This document shows, one piece after another, positions 36,984-47,106 of a stretch of 64,000 nt of DNA; within the stretch, counting starts at the first letter, position 1, and every line of letters starts with the position of its first letter. Under the pieces are notes generated by a model. It made no database searches. It was given only the letters and a program-made list of their open reading frames with translations, and was not told the origin of the DNA. Source of the stretch: Gammaproteobacteria bacterium. GTDB taxonomy: Bacteria; Pseudomonadota; Gammaproteobacteria; Enterobacterales; Alteromonadaceae. A program made the position numbers and the translations under genes. The stretch lies in assembly GCA_017302255.1 (NCBI GenBank), contig JAFLDV010000018.1, positions 17,582-81,581 on the forward strand. The letters run 5' to 3'.

Positions 36984-39331
36984 CAAGGTTGCTCGTCCGT
37001 TTTGACGTCTTTATCGGCTTTTTCATCTTTGGCAGGTTTTAATTTTTCATTAAAATCCTTCATCTGATTGTCGCCTTTTTTCCGTTTGTACAGCTCTAGT
37101 TTGCTATGCGCCACTTTGCGTGGCCAACTGTTGTTGTTGACATCAATATCGGCGGTTTCCCAATGTGGATCTAGCTCAACCGCCACTAGCTCTTTATCAA
37201 GAATAAGTAATTTGCTGACATTTTTACTGTTTTTACGCCAGATTTCTGCAGGGATCCGGACTTCTTCGGTAGTGCCATCTTTGAATTTCAGTTCAAGAAT
37301 AATTGGCATTACTAATCCGCCGACATTGCTAAACTCTAGTTGATAGGCAAGCTTGTCATGGCTTAACAAAGCTTTTTCATAGTCTTCGAGTTTGGCGATC
37401 GAGCTCTGATACTCGTTTCTATCAGCATTGGTCACTTCAAATTTCGCATGCTCGTTGTAGAAATCCCTCAACTCTGGTTGGGAATCCAAGCGTTTTGGTA
37501 GTGATTTATTGCGTTTTTCACTGAGGGATTCAGGTTGTGCAGCTTCCTGACTTTGCTCCCAAGCCTTTTCTGTTTCTGGATTTTTACTGTCGATATGCAC
37601 TAGTGTCACTTTATCCAATGCAATATCTACTGGATCTGTGGTGTAGAACCAACCACGCCAGAACCAGTCTAAATCGACAGCAGAAGCATCTTCCATGGTA
37701 CGGAAGAAGTCGGCAGGAGTAGGGCGCTTGAATTTCCAACGTTCGGCATAAGTTTTAAATGCAAAGTCGAACAGCTCACGACCCATAATTGTTTCGCGCA
37801 GAATATTCAACGCAGTAGCCGGTTTGCCGTAAGCATTGTTACCAAACTGCAAGACCGACTCTGAGTTAGTCATGATTGGTACTTGGTGCTCACTGCGCAT
37901 GTAATCGACGATATCCCGAGGTTCGCCACGGCGTGACGGGTATTTTTCTTCCCAACTTTGTTCAGCAAGGTATTGCACAAAAGTATTTAAACCTTCATCC
38001 ATCCAAGTCCATTGCCGTTCATCAGAGTTAATAATCATTGGATAATAATTGTGGCCAACCTCATGGATAATTACGGAAATTAGCCCGTATTTGGTCATTC
38101 GAGAGTAGGTTTTTTCGCCGGTCTTTTTGTCTTTTTCTGGCCGTGCGCCATTAAAAGAAATCATTGGATATTCCATACCACCGACTGGGCCGTTTACTGA
38201 AATCGCCACTGGATACGGATATTCAATGCTGTATTTGTTGTAGCTTTCGATGGTGTGAACTACGGCTTGTGTTGAGTACTGTTGCCACAGCGGATTACCA
38301 TCTTTTGGATAATATGACATCGCCAATACGTCGCGACTGCCGCTTTTTACTCTTTGGGCATCCCAAATGAATTTCCGGCTAGAGGCAAAAGCAAAGTCCC
38401 GCACATTTTTCGCTTTAAATTGCCAAGTTTTGCGTTCATCAGTTCCAGCCTTTTCATTTTCAATGGCTTCAGCTTCAGTAACAATAAGTACTGGTTTGTC
38501 TGATTTGGCTGCGGTTTCGAGACGCTGTTGTTCGGTGTCCGATAGCACGTCATCCGCATTTTGCAGCTCACCTGTTGCCGCAACGATGTGGTCGGCAGGC
38601 ACTGTAATTGCGACATCGTAATTACCAAACTCTAAGGTAAATTCGCCGTCACCTAAAAACTGTTTGTTTTGCCAGCCGTAGACATCGTAATAAGCTGCCA
38701 TCCGCGGAAACCACTGGGCAATTTCATAGAGGTAGTTGTTATCTTCTTTGAAATATTCATAGCCTGAGCGGCCGCCCAGAACTTTTTGTTCGGTGATTTT
38801 ATAATTCCATTCAATTTGGAATTCAACATCATCGCCTGACGCTAAGCCGTTTGGTAAATCGATACGCAACATCGTGCCACTGACGGTGTATTTTGCCGGC
38901 TTACCACCGATAGTGAGCGCTTTGATTTGATAACCACCATGCCAAATTGGGCTTTGGGTTATGGTTCGAAAGTCATCGTAGGTCACTTTCTCTTCGGCAA
39001 CGCCCGGCTCTGTCAGCACCGCCGCGGAATTCTGTTGGTAAATGTTTTGATCAAGCTGCAGCCATAAATAATCTAACCGATCCGGTGAATTATTCTGATA
39101 ACGAACCTTAGCATGCGCACTTAATAGATGAGTTTTCTCATCCAAGCTCGCCTTAATTTGGTAATCAGCTTGTTGCTGCCAATACTGATGACCCGGTGCT
39201 CCCGACGCGGTGCGGTAGGTATTCGGGGTTGGCAGAATTTCTTCAAGTTGGCGAAATTTGTCTTCAGATGTTGCTTGCACATTTCCGGCAAAAAATGCGC
39301 CAGCAAATAATGCTAATAGTTGTTTATTCAT
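36983..39331 (-). CDS. M1-family zinc metallopeptidase (exported)
   Basis: Gluzincin aminopeptidase-like protein of about 782 residues, starting at the ATG 39331 (an upstream in-frame ATG adds 14 residues that do not look like a signal). It has a signal peptide (MNKQLLALFAGAFFAGNVQA), an N-terminal beta-rich domain, the substrate motif GGMEYPM in place of GAMEN, and the zinc site HEVGH followed 18 residues later by the third ligand Glu (MDEGLN). The C-terminus is lysine-rich and charged. Probably a periplasmic peptidase; couples to a DUF6702-like gene downstream. Confidence 0.9.
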   Translation of the reverse strand: MNKQLLALFAGAFFAGNVQATSEDKFRQLEEILPTPNTYRTASGAPGHQYWQQQADYQIKASLDEKTHLLSAHAKVRYQNNSPDRLDYLWLQLDQNIYQQNSAAVLTEPGVAEEKVTYDDFRTITQSPIWHGGYQIKALTIGGKPAKYTVSGTMLRIDLPNGLASGDDVEFQIEWNYKITEQKVLGGRSGYEYFKEDNNYLYEIAQWFPRMAAYYDVYGWQNKQFLGDGEFTLEFGNYDVAITVPADHIVAATGELQNADDVLSDTEQQRLETAAKSDKPVLIVTEAEAIENEKAGTDERKTWQFKAKNVRDFAFASSRKFIWDAQRVKSGSRDVLAMSYYPKDGNPLWQQYSTQAVVHTIESYNKYSIEYPYPVAISVNGPVGGMEYPMISFNGARPEKDKKTGEKTYSRMTKYGLISVIIHEVGHNYYPMIINSDERQWTWMDEGLNTFVQYLAEQSWEEKYPSRRGEPRDIVDYMRSEHQVPIMTNSESVLQFGNNAYGKPATALNILRETIMGRELFDFAFKTYAERWKFKRPTPADFFRTMEDASAVDLDWFWRGWFYTTDPVDIALDKVTLVHIDSKNPETEKAWEQSQEAAQPESLSEKRNKSLPKRLDSQPELRDFYNEHAKFEVTNADRNEYQSSIAKLEDYEKALLSHDKLAYQLEFSNVGGLVMPIILELKFKDGTTEEVRIPAEIWRKNSKNVSKLLILDKELVAVELDPHWETADIDVNNNSWPRKVAHSKLELYKRKKGDNQMKDFNEKLKPAKDEKADKDVKTDEQP

Positions 39332-39581
39332 ATATTTGATTCTTATGGTTCGTTGAATTCTTATCCTACACATTCAATGTGCATTACCGAGCCGCAGTGC
39401 GACCAGTGGATTGATTTTCCGGTTAAAGTTAGCAACCTCAGTGCTGTAGTCATTTTTTGCCATCTCAGATGTTCGCCAAACTAAGCCAATCACTTTTCCC
39501 GCGCGGCTTTTAGTCGCATTTGCCAGAATACTTGACTATAATGCTCGGCTATTTTTACCGGCTTTCAAAAAGGTGTTCCCG

Positions 39582-41834
39582 ATGGCTGAAAATGCTATTT
39601 CTTCGCGCAAATCAGCACCAGTTGCTCGTATGGCGGCTGAGCGTGATTTGTTTTCTTACCCAAAATACTGGGCGGAGAGCTATGGCATTGCGCCGTTTTT
39701 ACCAATGTCACGCAAAGAGATGGACAAACTTGGTTGGGACAGCTGCGATATCATCTTAGTGGTTGGTGATGCTTATGTAGACCACCCAAGCTTTGGTATG
39801 GCCGTTGTTGGCCGCATGTTAGAAAGCCAAGGCTTTCGCGTTGGTATCATTGCTCAGCCAGAGTGGAACAGCAAAGACGCATTTATGGCTCTTGGTAAAC
39901 CGAACCTATTCTTCGGGGTATCGGCCGGTAATATGGATTCGATGATCAACCGCTATACTGCCGATAAAAAGCTGCGCCATGACGATGCTTACACGCCAAA
40001 CAATGAAGGTGGTAAGCGGCCAGATCGCGCTGTGCTGGTTTACTCTCAGCGCTGTAAAGAAGCCTATAAAGACGTGCCTGTGGTCATTGGCGGTATTGAA
40101 GCGAGTTTACGCCGCATTGCGCACTATGATTATTGGCAAGAAAAAGTCCGTCGCTCGATTTTGTTCGATGCCAAGGCGGAAATTTTGATTTATGGCAATG
40201 CCGAGCGTCCTTTAGTTGAAGTCGCGCATCGCCTTGCTGCTGGTGAAACCTTCGAGACTATGCAGAATATTCGGGGCACTGCGGTTATTCGCAAAGAGCC
40301 ACTGCCTGGTTGGCGTGGTGTTGACTCTACCGCCATTGATAAAGTTGGCAAGATAGATCCAATTCCAAATCCTTACGGCGCCGATGATGTCGGTTGTAGC
40401 AGTTACTCTGAGTTCGCTAAAGAAGGTATTGATTTAACCAAAGCTGCTGAAGTTGAAGCCAAACCTATTATGGTGCAGCCGCATAAGCCAAAGCCTTGGG
40501 AGCAAACTTATGTGAAGTTGCCGGCGTTTGAGCAAGTCAGCGTGAATAAACCGCTTTATGCCCATGCGTCGCGGATTTTGCATCAAGAGCAAAACCCAGG
40601 TTGTGCGCGGGCGATATTCCAGCGTCACGGCGACCGCCACATTTGGGTTAATCCTCCGGCATTTCCGTTAACTACGGAAGAGATGGATGGGGTATTTGGT
40701 CTGCCATACCAACGGGTGCCGCATCCTGTGTACGGCAAAGCCAAAATTCCTGCCTACGACATGATCAAAACTTCGGTGAACATCATGCGCGGCTGCTTTG
40801 GTGGCTGTTCGTTCTGCTCAATTACCGAGCATGAAGGTCGGATCATTCAAAGTCGTTCGCAAGAGTCAATTTTGCGGGAAATCGAAGAAATTCGCGACAA
40901 AGTTCCCGGTTTTACTGGCGTAATTTCCGACCTTGGTGGCCCAACCGCCAACATGTACCGGTTACGTTGTAAAAACCCGAAAGCTGAGCAAACCTGTCGT
41001 CGGCCATCCTGTGTTTATCCAACTATTTGTGAACATATGGACACTGACCAAAGCCCAACAGTGGACTTATACCGTGCTGCACGCCGCGTAGATGGCGTGA
41101 AAAAGGTATTAGTCGCTTCAGGCGTTCGTTATGACTTGGCGGTTGAAGATCCAAATTATGTAAAAGAGTTGGTGCAGCATCACGTTGGTGGCTATTTAAA
41201 AATCGCTCCTGAGCATACCGAAGAAGGCCCATTGTCGAAAATGATGAAGCCTGGCATGGGGGCTTACGATAAATTCAAAGCGATGTTCGATAAATACAGT
41301 AAAGAAGCAGGTAAAGAACAATACCTCATTCCTTATTTTATTTCGGCGCATCCGGGTACCACCGATTTGGACATGGTGAATTTGGCATTGTGGTTAAAAG
41401 AGCGGGATTTCCGTTTAGACCAAGTGCAAAACTTCTATCCAAGTCCAATGGCAAATGCCACGACTATTTACCATACCGAGTTAAACTCGCTGAAAAACCT
41501 GAAAGGTAACACTGACAAAGTGCCGGTAGCCAAAGGTGAGCGGCAACGTCGGTTACACAAAGCGTTGTTGCGTTATCATGATCCAAAAGGTTGGCCGATG
41601 ATCCGCGAGGCGCTTCGAGCTATGGGAATGGCAAAACTGATTGGCAAAGGCAAAGGTTGTTTAGTGCCAGAAGAAACCCGTGATGAGCTGTCGAAAAAGC
41701 CAAAAGCGGGCGGTCAAATCGCTGTGACTAAACATACGGGCGTGAACCCAATTAAAGCTGCGCTGATTAAAAAGCAGCAACAAACCGGTAAGTCTTCTGG
41801 ACAAGCCTCATTTAAAAAGCACAAAGCCAAATAG
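39582..41834 (+). CDS. ygiQ: YgiQ family radical SAM protein
   Basis: Radical SAM protein of the UPF0313 family. About 750 residues: an N-terminal cobalamin-binding-like region ([31 protein letters not shown]), the radical SAM cluster motif [12 protein letters not shown] (CxxxCxxC), [12 protein letters not shown], and a basic C-terminal tail. I chose the ATG at 39582 (AAGGTG seven bases upstream) over a GTG three codons earlier. Reaction and substrate are not known to me. Stand-alone gene with its own terminator. Confidence 0.93.
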   Translation: MAENAISSRKSAPVARMAAERDLFSYPKYWAESYGIAPFLPMSRKEMDKLGWDSCDIILVVGDAYVDHPSFGMAVVGRMLESQGFRVGIIAQPEWNSKDAFMALGKPNLFFGVSAGNMDSMINRYTADKKLRHDDAYTPNNEGGKRPDRAVLVYSQRCKEAYKDVPVVIGGIEASLRRIAHYDYWQEKVRRSILFDAKAEILIYGNAERPLVEVAHRLAAGETFETMQNIRGTAVIRKEPLPGWRGVDSTAIDKVGKIDPIPNPYGADDVGCSSYSEFAKEGIDLTKAAEVEAKPIMVQPHKPKPWEQTYVKLPAFEQVSVNKPLYAHASRILHQEQNPGCARAIFQRHGDRHIWVNPPAFPLTTEEMDGVFGLPYQRVPHPVYGKAKIPAYDMIKTSVNIMRGCFGGCSFCSITEHEGRIIQSRSQESILREIEEIRDKVPGFTGVISDLGGPTANMYRLRCKNPKAEQTCRRPSCVYPTICEHMDTDQSPTVDLYRAARRVDGVKKVLVASGVRYDLAVEDPNYVKELVQHHVGGYLKIAPEHTEEGPLSKMMKPGMGAYDKFKAMFDKYSKEAGKEQYLIPYFISAHPGTTDLDMVNLALWLKERDFRLDQVQNFYPSPMANATTIYHTELNSLKNLKGNTDKVPVAKGERQRRLHKALLRYHDPKGWPMIREALRAMGMAKLIGKGKGCLVPEETRDELSKKPKAGGQIAVTKHTGVNPIKAALIKKQQQTGKSSGQASFKKHKAK

Positions 41835-41863
41835 CGTTGTGTGCTGAAAAATAACCCCAGCCT

Positions 41864-41900
41864 AATAACCCCAGTAAAAGTGCTGGGGTTATTTTTTTCA
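41864..41900 (+). terminator. Terminator after ygiQ with duplicated left arm
   Basis: AATAACCCCAG (41864-41874) pairs with CTGGGGTTATT (41883-41893), followed by seven T. The same left arm also occurs just upstream (41850-41860), so two alternative hairpins can use one right arm. Confidence 0.8.
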
Positions 41901-41984
41901 GTGCTAACAGTCTTGTTTAGCTCCAAATGCAAGCAAGACAAGTGCTAGCGTCCTCCACGCGACAACAAGGCACTGCAAAGGGTT

Positions 41985-43961
41985 TTACTCAGGAGTAACT
42001 ATGGCAAAGCTTGCTGACGCTTTGTCGATTAACCGCATAAAACTGACGAAATCAATTGTACTCCCCTCTAAATCGAACTCTTCGCTAGTCATAATATCGT
42101 CTAAACCGGCAGCCCCAGCGAGCAATTTAACTAGCAAAACTTTGCTGATATTCAAGGTCGCGTTTGCTTTTGGATCTGGGCTTGCTGCGCGGTGATGCAG
42201 CACCGAGTTTTCCAGCCACAACACATAAGATTCATTCAAGTCGGTAAGTTTCAGGTTGATGACGTAGTCCTTACCATCTGCGGCCGGACCATTTAAACTT
42301 GCTGCCATAGCTTCGAGAAAGCGCTCAGTAGGCGTGCGTTGCATTAAGCCTAATAACAAGGTTCGATCCACCCCTTGCTCTGGGGTACCTTGCTGCAATT
42401 CTTGGGCTGCAGCTAGATAACTATTGCGCCAAGTTGATGCTTCAGATTGATAGCCAAGTTGTTGATAAGTTTCAGCTAATAAGCTTTTGGCTGCTTGGTT
42501 TTCTGGTTCGGCAAACACCAAATGATTCAGCAATTCGGCGACCCAGCGGTAATCTCCTTGGTCATAAGCAATTTTTGCCGCAGTAAGGACCTTGTCTGGG
42601 CCACCCATTAATTCGATATAACGGGGTGCAACTTTTGCCGGTGGTAATGGGTTCAAATTGGCGGGATTACCATCATATGCACCTAAATACATTTGATAAA
42701 TCGCCTTCACGTTATGGCGCAAATCACCATAATAACCGCGGGTGCCAAAATAGCTGGCGAGTGCTGGTGGTAATTCAATTTGATCGGCAATTTCTTTCGG
42801 TGTCGCGCCACTATTGGCCAAACGAATTGTTTGATCATGCAAGTATTTATAGACATCGCGGTGCTTGGTGATGAACTCTCGGATCTGTGGTTGCCCCCAA
42901 ATCGGCCAATTGTGCTGGCCAAAATAGACTTCAGCATCACCAAGTTGGTCCAACGCATTTTGCATATAGCTTGACCATTGCAGCACATCTCGCACTTTTG
43001 CGCCGCGAACTGGTAGAAAGTTGTGCATGGTTTGCGCGAGCAGTTCTGCTCCGCCATAAGCTTTTAGTGCAGGGATAGAAAAGGTCAGCTCAGCAGGGGC
43101 TTCGGCACCGGGAGTGTTGTGAAAAACGAACTCAACGCCATCTATGGTCAAATTTTGCGTTGATTTTTCGATAGTTATTGTTGGTGCCAGAATGCCAATA
43201 GTGCCATAAGCGACTCGTTTACCAAGTCCCGCATCGACAAAACCCTGAGCGCCAGTTTCAAGATTTTTGCCAAACTGATACATCGAACGTCGCGACATCG
43301 CTGGGCCGACCAAGACGTTTTCAGAGGTAGCTTCTGCCATAAACCCTGCTGGTGCGACGATCGGTATATTGCGACTTTGCGCTTCTTGCTCGCTGATAAT
43401 TCCAAGAACTCCACCAAAATGATCAACGTGAGAATGGCTGAAAATCACCGCACTTACCGTTTTGTCGCCAAGGTGTTGTTTGGCAAAAGCCAACGCCGCA
43501 GACGCACTTTCCTCGCTAGTTAAAGGGTCAATCACAATCCAACCAGTGCGTCCTTCGATCAGTGTCATATTGGCTAAGTCAAAGCCTCGCAGCTGATAGA
43601 TGCCCTCAGTGACTTTAAACAAACCAGCTTGTGCATTGAGTTTGGCATGGCGCCATAAGCTTGGGTGTACTGTAGCCGGCATGGCGCCATCCATAAAGGC
43701 GTACTCAGCAAAGTCCACAAGGGTTTTGCCGTCAGGGCCTTTAATCACCCCGGTAGGTTTTGCAATCAATCCTCGCTTCGCTTCGTGATTTGCCAAGGAC
43801 TCATTCGTACCAGCTCCCTCTAGGTTTAAATGTTTGGTGGTCGCTTGGTAAGCTTCTGTGGTAGCCGCTGTCGCTGCAGAGTCTTTGCGCTCTACCGCAG
43901 AATCACAGCCACTTAACAACACTGTACTCGCGGCGATAAACAACAAATTGATACTGCGCAT
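41985..43961 (-). CDS. Alkyl/aryl-sulfatase, metallo-beta-lactamase fold (SdsA1-like), lipoprotein
   Basis: A 658-residue class III alkylsulfatase that hydrolyses primary alkyl sulfates such as dodecyl sulfate to alcohol and sulfate. The zinc site is the HSHVDHFGG motif; GWIVIDPLTSEESA, the GTRGYYGDLRHNVKA dimerisation stretch, and a C-terminal SCP2-like domain complete the SdsA1 pattern. The N-terminus carries a lipobox (LLSGC), so it is probably lipid-anchored rather than secreted free. GGAG ribosome-binding site. Divergent from a LysR regulator that may control it. Confidence 0.92.
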   Translation of the reverse strand: MRSINLLFIAASTVLLSGCDSAVERKDSAATAATTEAYQATTKHLNLEGAGTNESLANHEAKRGLIAKPTGVIKGPDGKTLVDFAEYAFMDGAMPATVHPSLWRHAKLNAQAGLFKVTEGIYQLRGFDLANMTLIEGRTGWIVIDPLTSEESASAALAFAKQHLGDKTVSAVIFSHSHVDHFGGVLGIISEQEAQSRNIPIVAPAGFMAEATSENVLVGPAMSRRSMYQFGKNLETGAQGFVDAGLGKRVAYGTIGILAPTITIEKSTQNLTIDGVEFVFHNTPGAEAPAELTFSIPALKAYGGAELLAQTMHNFLPVRGAKVRDVLQWSSYMQNALDQLGDAEVYFGQHNWPIWGQPQIREFITKHRDVYKYLHDQTIRLANSGATPKEIADQIELPPALASYFGTRGYYGDLRHNVKAIYQMYLGAYDGNPANLNPLPPAKVAPRYIELMGGPDKVLTAAKIAYDQGDYRWVAELLNHLVFAEPENQAAKSLLAETYQQLGYQSEASTWRNSYLAAAQELQQGTPEQGVDRTLLLGLMQRTPTERFLEAMAASLNGPAADGKDYVINLKLTDLNESYVLWLENSVLHHRAASPDPKANATLNISKVLLVKLLAGAAGLDDIMTSEEFDLEGSTIDFVSFMRLIDKASASFAIVTPE

Positions 43962-44111
43962 GAATTAGACTCCTGATGATTTCATTGCTTTTAAGGTCAT
44001 TTAAACGAAGCATGGCTTAAAAATTAACCGCTAACAGCAAGAGTAGAGTAGATTGCTAAATGCAGCCAATGCATTGTTTACATCAGAGCGATGCGCTAGT
44101 AGCATGATGTT

Positions 44112-45038
44112 ATGAAGTTACGTCATCTAGAACATTTAATTGCCCTTGCTGAAGAGCGTCATTTTGGCAAAGCTGCTGAACGTGTCCATCTGAGTCAGCC
44201 CGCTTTTAGTCGCAGCATTCAGACGCTCGAGCAAGAAACTAACTTGCGCTTATTTGACCGCGAGGCGGGCGAGGTTCGGCCAACTGCTGCCTGTGAGTTT
44301 TTGCTCGAGCGAGCAAAATCAATTCAATTCGCGATGCGCGGCCTGCAACGAGATTTGTCGCTGTACACAAATGCCGAACTCGGCAAATTAGCCTTTGGTG
44401 TAGGACCGTTCCCTGCGGCGATGTTGCTGCATCAAGTGGTGCCAAGCTTACGTCAGCAATATCCAAGCTTACAACTGCAGTTAGAAGTTCATAATTGGCA
44501 ACTATTACTTGAGCTACTTCGCTTGGAAAAAATCGAGTTTTTTGTCGCTGACAGTCAGCAATTTTCCACTGCCGAGACTGATATTGAGATAGAGCAGTTA
44601 GCGATGGTGAGCGCTGGCTTTTTTGTCAATAAAGGTCATCCGCTTTTGCAAAAATCAGTAGTGATGCAGGACCTGTTGCAATATGGTCTTGCGACTACTC
44701 GTTTACCCCAAGATGTGCGTACTAAAGTCGCCGCCGCATTTGGTTTGCAGTCAGCACAAGAACTGAGCGTGGCGTTGGAATGTGATGACGTCGCTTTATT
44801 GAGAACTGTGACTAAGACATCCAATACAATTTTGGGCGTGATCCATGGTGCTATCCAGGATGATTTGCAAAGTGGTGAACTGGTAGAACTGCAAATCAGC
44901 GACAAACCACTGCTTTATTCTGGCCTTGGCTTGGTCACATTAAAAAATCGCAGTCGTTCACCGGGGGCAACCAGAGTTATTGCGGAAATAGTTGCAGCGA
45001 TTGCGAGGTCATCGCCTAGTAATACCGTTAGTGAATAA
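44112..45038 (+). CDS. LysR-type transcriptional regulator
   Basis: A 308-residue regulator with an N-terminal winged helix (MKLRHLEHLIALAEERHFGKAAERVHLSQPAFSR in part) and a periplasmic-binding-protein-like effector domain (LGKLAFGVGPFPAAMLL). It is transcribed divergently from the alkylsulfatase with a 150-bp gap that contains the short palindrome AATGCATT near 44070; LysR proteins usually control the divergent neighbour. Effector unknown. No good ribosome-binding site is visible before the ATG. Confidence 0.9.
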   Translation: MKLRHLEHLIALAEERHFGKAAERVHLSQPAFSRSIQTLEQETNLRLFDREAGEVRPTAACEFLLERAKSIQFAMRGLQRDLSLYTNAELGKLAFGVGPFPAAMLLHQVVPSLRQQYPSLQLQLEVHNWQLLLELLRLEKIEFFVADSQQFSTAETDIEIEQLAMVSAGFFVNKGHPLLQKSVVMQDLLQYGLATTRLPQDVRTKVAAAFGLQSAQELSVALECDDVALLRTVTKTSNTILGVIHGAIQDDLQSGELVELQISDKPLLYSGLGLVTLKNRSRSPGATRVIAEIVAAIARSSPSNTVSE

Positions 45039-45058
45039 ACTGTAGTTAGAACAACATT

Positions 45059-45079
45059 AGCTGCTAGTTTTTAGCAGCT
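45059..45079 (+). terminator. Terminator-like hairpin after the LysR gene
   Basis: AGCTGCTA (45059-45066) pairs with TAGCAGCT (45072-45079) across a five-base loop, 20 bp past the stop. No T-run follows, so it may only be a stability hairpin. Confidence 0.4.
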
Positions 45080-45214
45080 GAACAGCAAGGTCTGCTGCAG
45101 TTTGCTTCAGTTGAGTTATCTGCGGCTGTGCAGTCGTTGCCACTGTTGCCTGAGTACAAAAGCCGGCAATTGTGCTAGCATAACCGTCTCTTGGTTATTT
45201 AGTGAATTTTGTCG

Positions 45215-45850
45215 ATGTTGAAGGCTTTTATTTGCCAATACTGGCGATATTTTGTGCTAGGCAGTGCCTGCTATCTGGTGATCCCGTGGGCTAAAGCGCC
45301 TTCGTGGCAACTGACCGCACTTTGGCAATCCGAGCAAGAAACTGCGGACGCCTTTAAACCTTTGCTGAAGTTTTATAAAAAATATGGTGATGCCGTATTT
45401 CCTGCTTTGCAAGCTCAACTCGAGCTCAACAAACTTCGCGATTATGAACGTGAATTAATTGCGGATAATGAGCAGTTTTCTGATCAAGCTCGTGATGACA
45501 AGTGGGCGACTGCTAGTGAATTTGTGATTGCTCATGTCGCCACTGATGTCTCTAAAAATGAATTGCGCATCTATGATTCCGAATGTCGTAATGATCTTTG
45601 CCAAATCGAAATCGCTGCGCCAAATGGTTTAACTAAAGAACTCAGCCAGCTGGTGTTGAAGTTCGCCAGCACTTTAAAGGCCGGTGACTTAGAGTTTCAT
45701 CAATTGCATGAAGAAAACGACCGGATAATTCTCGAGGTCAAAGCGGGGAAACGCTTAAAATATAATTTCATCGATGAATGGCGCTTGACGCCAGCGACTC
45801 GGGAACAATGGTTAGCGGAGGTTGGGGAATGGTTGAAAAAGCAAAAATAG
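45215..45850 (+). CDS. Uncharacterised membrane-anchored protein with Cys pair
   Basis: A 211-residue protein with one N-terminal hydrophobic segment (about residues 8-24), which could be a signal anchor, and a helical charged middle. A compact C-terminal domain carries IYDSECRNDLCQIEIA; the CxxxxC pair followed by a beta strand recurs in many gammaproteobacterial hypothetical proteins and suggests a periplasmic disulfide. I start at ATG 45215, two codons after a possible TTG. The next small gene overlaps its 3' end by 22 bp. Function unknown. Confidence 0.7.
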   Translation: MLKAFICQYWRYFVLGSACYLVIPWAKAPSWQLTALWQSEQETADAFKPLLKFYKKYGDAVFPALQAQLELNKLRDYERELIADNEQFSDQARDDKWATASEFVIAHVATDVSKNELRIYDSECRNDLCQIEIAAPNGLTKELSQLVLKFASTLKAGDLEFHQLHEENDRIILEVKAGKRLKYNFIDEWRLTPATREQWLAEVGEWLKKQK

Positions 45851-46044
45851 TCGCCGCTTTCGCAGTGGGTTACGGTCTGACCTTAGCTTTACAGTTACTG
45901 CTCAACGTGTTGACGCCAGTGCCTGAAATACTGAAGGATAAACCATTACTTACCGAGCAACTGTTACAACAAGACGTGACAGCTGAGCAATGGGTCAACA
46001 GCGCCGAGCGGCTGACCGAGAAGTTAAAATTATCCCGTCTTTGA
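45829..46044 (+). CDS. Small single-pass membrane protein, unknown
   Basis: A 71-residue protein starting at ATG 45829 behind a strong GGAGG ribosome-binding site inside the end of the preceding gene. It has one hydrophobic segment (about residues 6-25, VAAFAVGYGLTLALQLLLNV) and a polar, mostly helical tail. The overlap and ribosome-binding site argue for translational coupling with the upstream membrane-anchored protein; the two may form a complex. No family recognised. Confidence 0.65.
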   Translation: MVEKAKIVAAFAVGYGLTLALQLLLNVLTPVPEILKDKPLLTEQLLQQDVTAEQWVNSAERLTEKLKLSRL

Positions 46045-46147
46045 TACGCCGCGACAGCGTCGTTAAGTCATTGCTAGTTTCGTCCAATTTCGGGCATAGT
46101 GGCGGCAACATTACTAATTGCCGCCCACTGCAAAAGGCATTCCCTGC

Positions 46148-47002
46148 ATGAAAATCCCAAAACGGCTGCTACCGCTAGTCGAAGAAGGTCTGATCGATGA
46201 AGTGCTTAGACCGCTGATGAGCGGAAAAGAAGCCGCGGTTTTTGTCGTACGTTGTGGCGAGCAAATTCGTTGTGCCAAAGTTTATAAAGATGCTGACCAC
46301 CGCAGCTTTAAAAAAGCAGCACAGTATCAAGAAGGCCGTAAAGTTCGTAATAGCCGGCGTTCTCGCGCTATGAGCAAAGGTTCAAAATACGGACGTGAGC
46401 AGCAAGAAGACAGCTGGCAACATGCTGAAGTCAATGCGTTGTTCAAACTTGCTGACGCCGGTGTGCGTGTGCCTGAGCCTTATGGCTGTTATGACGGCGT
46501 GTTGCTGATGGAATTGGTGACCGATGCCGATGGCGACGTTGCACCTCGGCTTAATGATGTCGCTATGTCAGCAGAACAGGCGGTTGAAGATCACGCCATC
46601 ATGATGCGTTACATTATGCGCATGTTAGGGCAGGGCTTAGTCCATGGCGACTTATCCGAATTCAATGTGTTAGTGGATGCTTATGGCCCAGTCGTAATTG
46701 ATTTGCCTCAAGCTGTGGATGCTGCAGCTAACAACAATGCCAGTTGGATGCTAAAACGCGACGTGAATAATATGACGCAATATTATGGGCAATTCGCTCC
46801 AGAGCTGTTGACCACTCGTTTTGCTGATGAAATTTGGGCTTTGTATGTTGCTGGCGATTTTGACCCTGAGGCTGAGTTGACTGGTGATTTTGCGGATCCT
46901 GTCGATGCAGCGGACGTCGACTCGGTTTTGGAAGAAATAAAAGCCGCCTTTGCCGAGATGCAAGAGCGCCAATTGCGGGCGCAAACTGAAGATGAAGATT
47001 AA
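46148..47002 (+). CDS. RIO-family serine protein kinase
   Basis: An atypical kinase of the RIO1-like family (the PA4780 type of bacteria). The 284-residue protein has the ATP-binding SGKEAAVFVV with RCAKVYK lysine, the catalytic loop GLVHGDLSEFNVL and the metal-binding VVIDLPQAVD. I begin at ATG 46148 (MKIPKRLLP); an in-frame upstream ATG would add ten unlikely residues. C-terminal tail is acidic. Substrate unknown; eukaryotic RIO kinases act in ribosome assembly. Confidence 0.9.
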   Translation: MKIPKRLLPLVEEGLIDEVLRPLMSGKEAAVFVVRCGEQIRCAKVYKDADHRSFKKAAQYQEGRKVRNSRRSRAMSKGSKYGREQQEDSWQHAEVNALFKLADAGVRVPEPYGCYDGVLLMELVTDADGDVAPRLNDVAMSAEQAVEDHAIMMRYIMRMLGQGLVHGDLSEFNVLVDAYGPVVIDLPQAVDAAANNNASWMLKRDVNNMTQYYGQFAPELLTTRFADEIWALYVAGDFDPEAELTGDFADPVDAADVDSVLEEIKAAFAEMQERQLRAQTEDED

Positions 47003-47051
47003 TGCACGGTAAGATTGTCGCCTAGAACCTGAATCACAAATTTGAGGCATA

Positions 47052-47082
47052 AAAAAACCAGCGAACAAATCGCTGGTTTTTT
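47052..47082. terminator. Bidirectional terminator between the RIO kinase gene and arcA
   Basis: Perfect 13-bp stem AAAAAACCAGCGA (47052-47064) / TCGCTGGTTTTTT (47070-47082), loop ACAAA, between converging genes. Confidence 0.92.
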
Positions 47083-47106
47083 GTCTAGAAAATTAGCGAT
47101 TATCGC

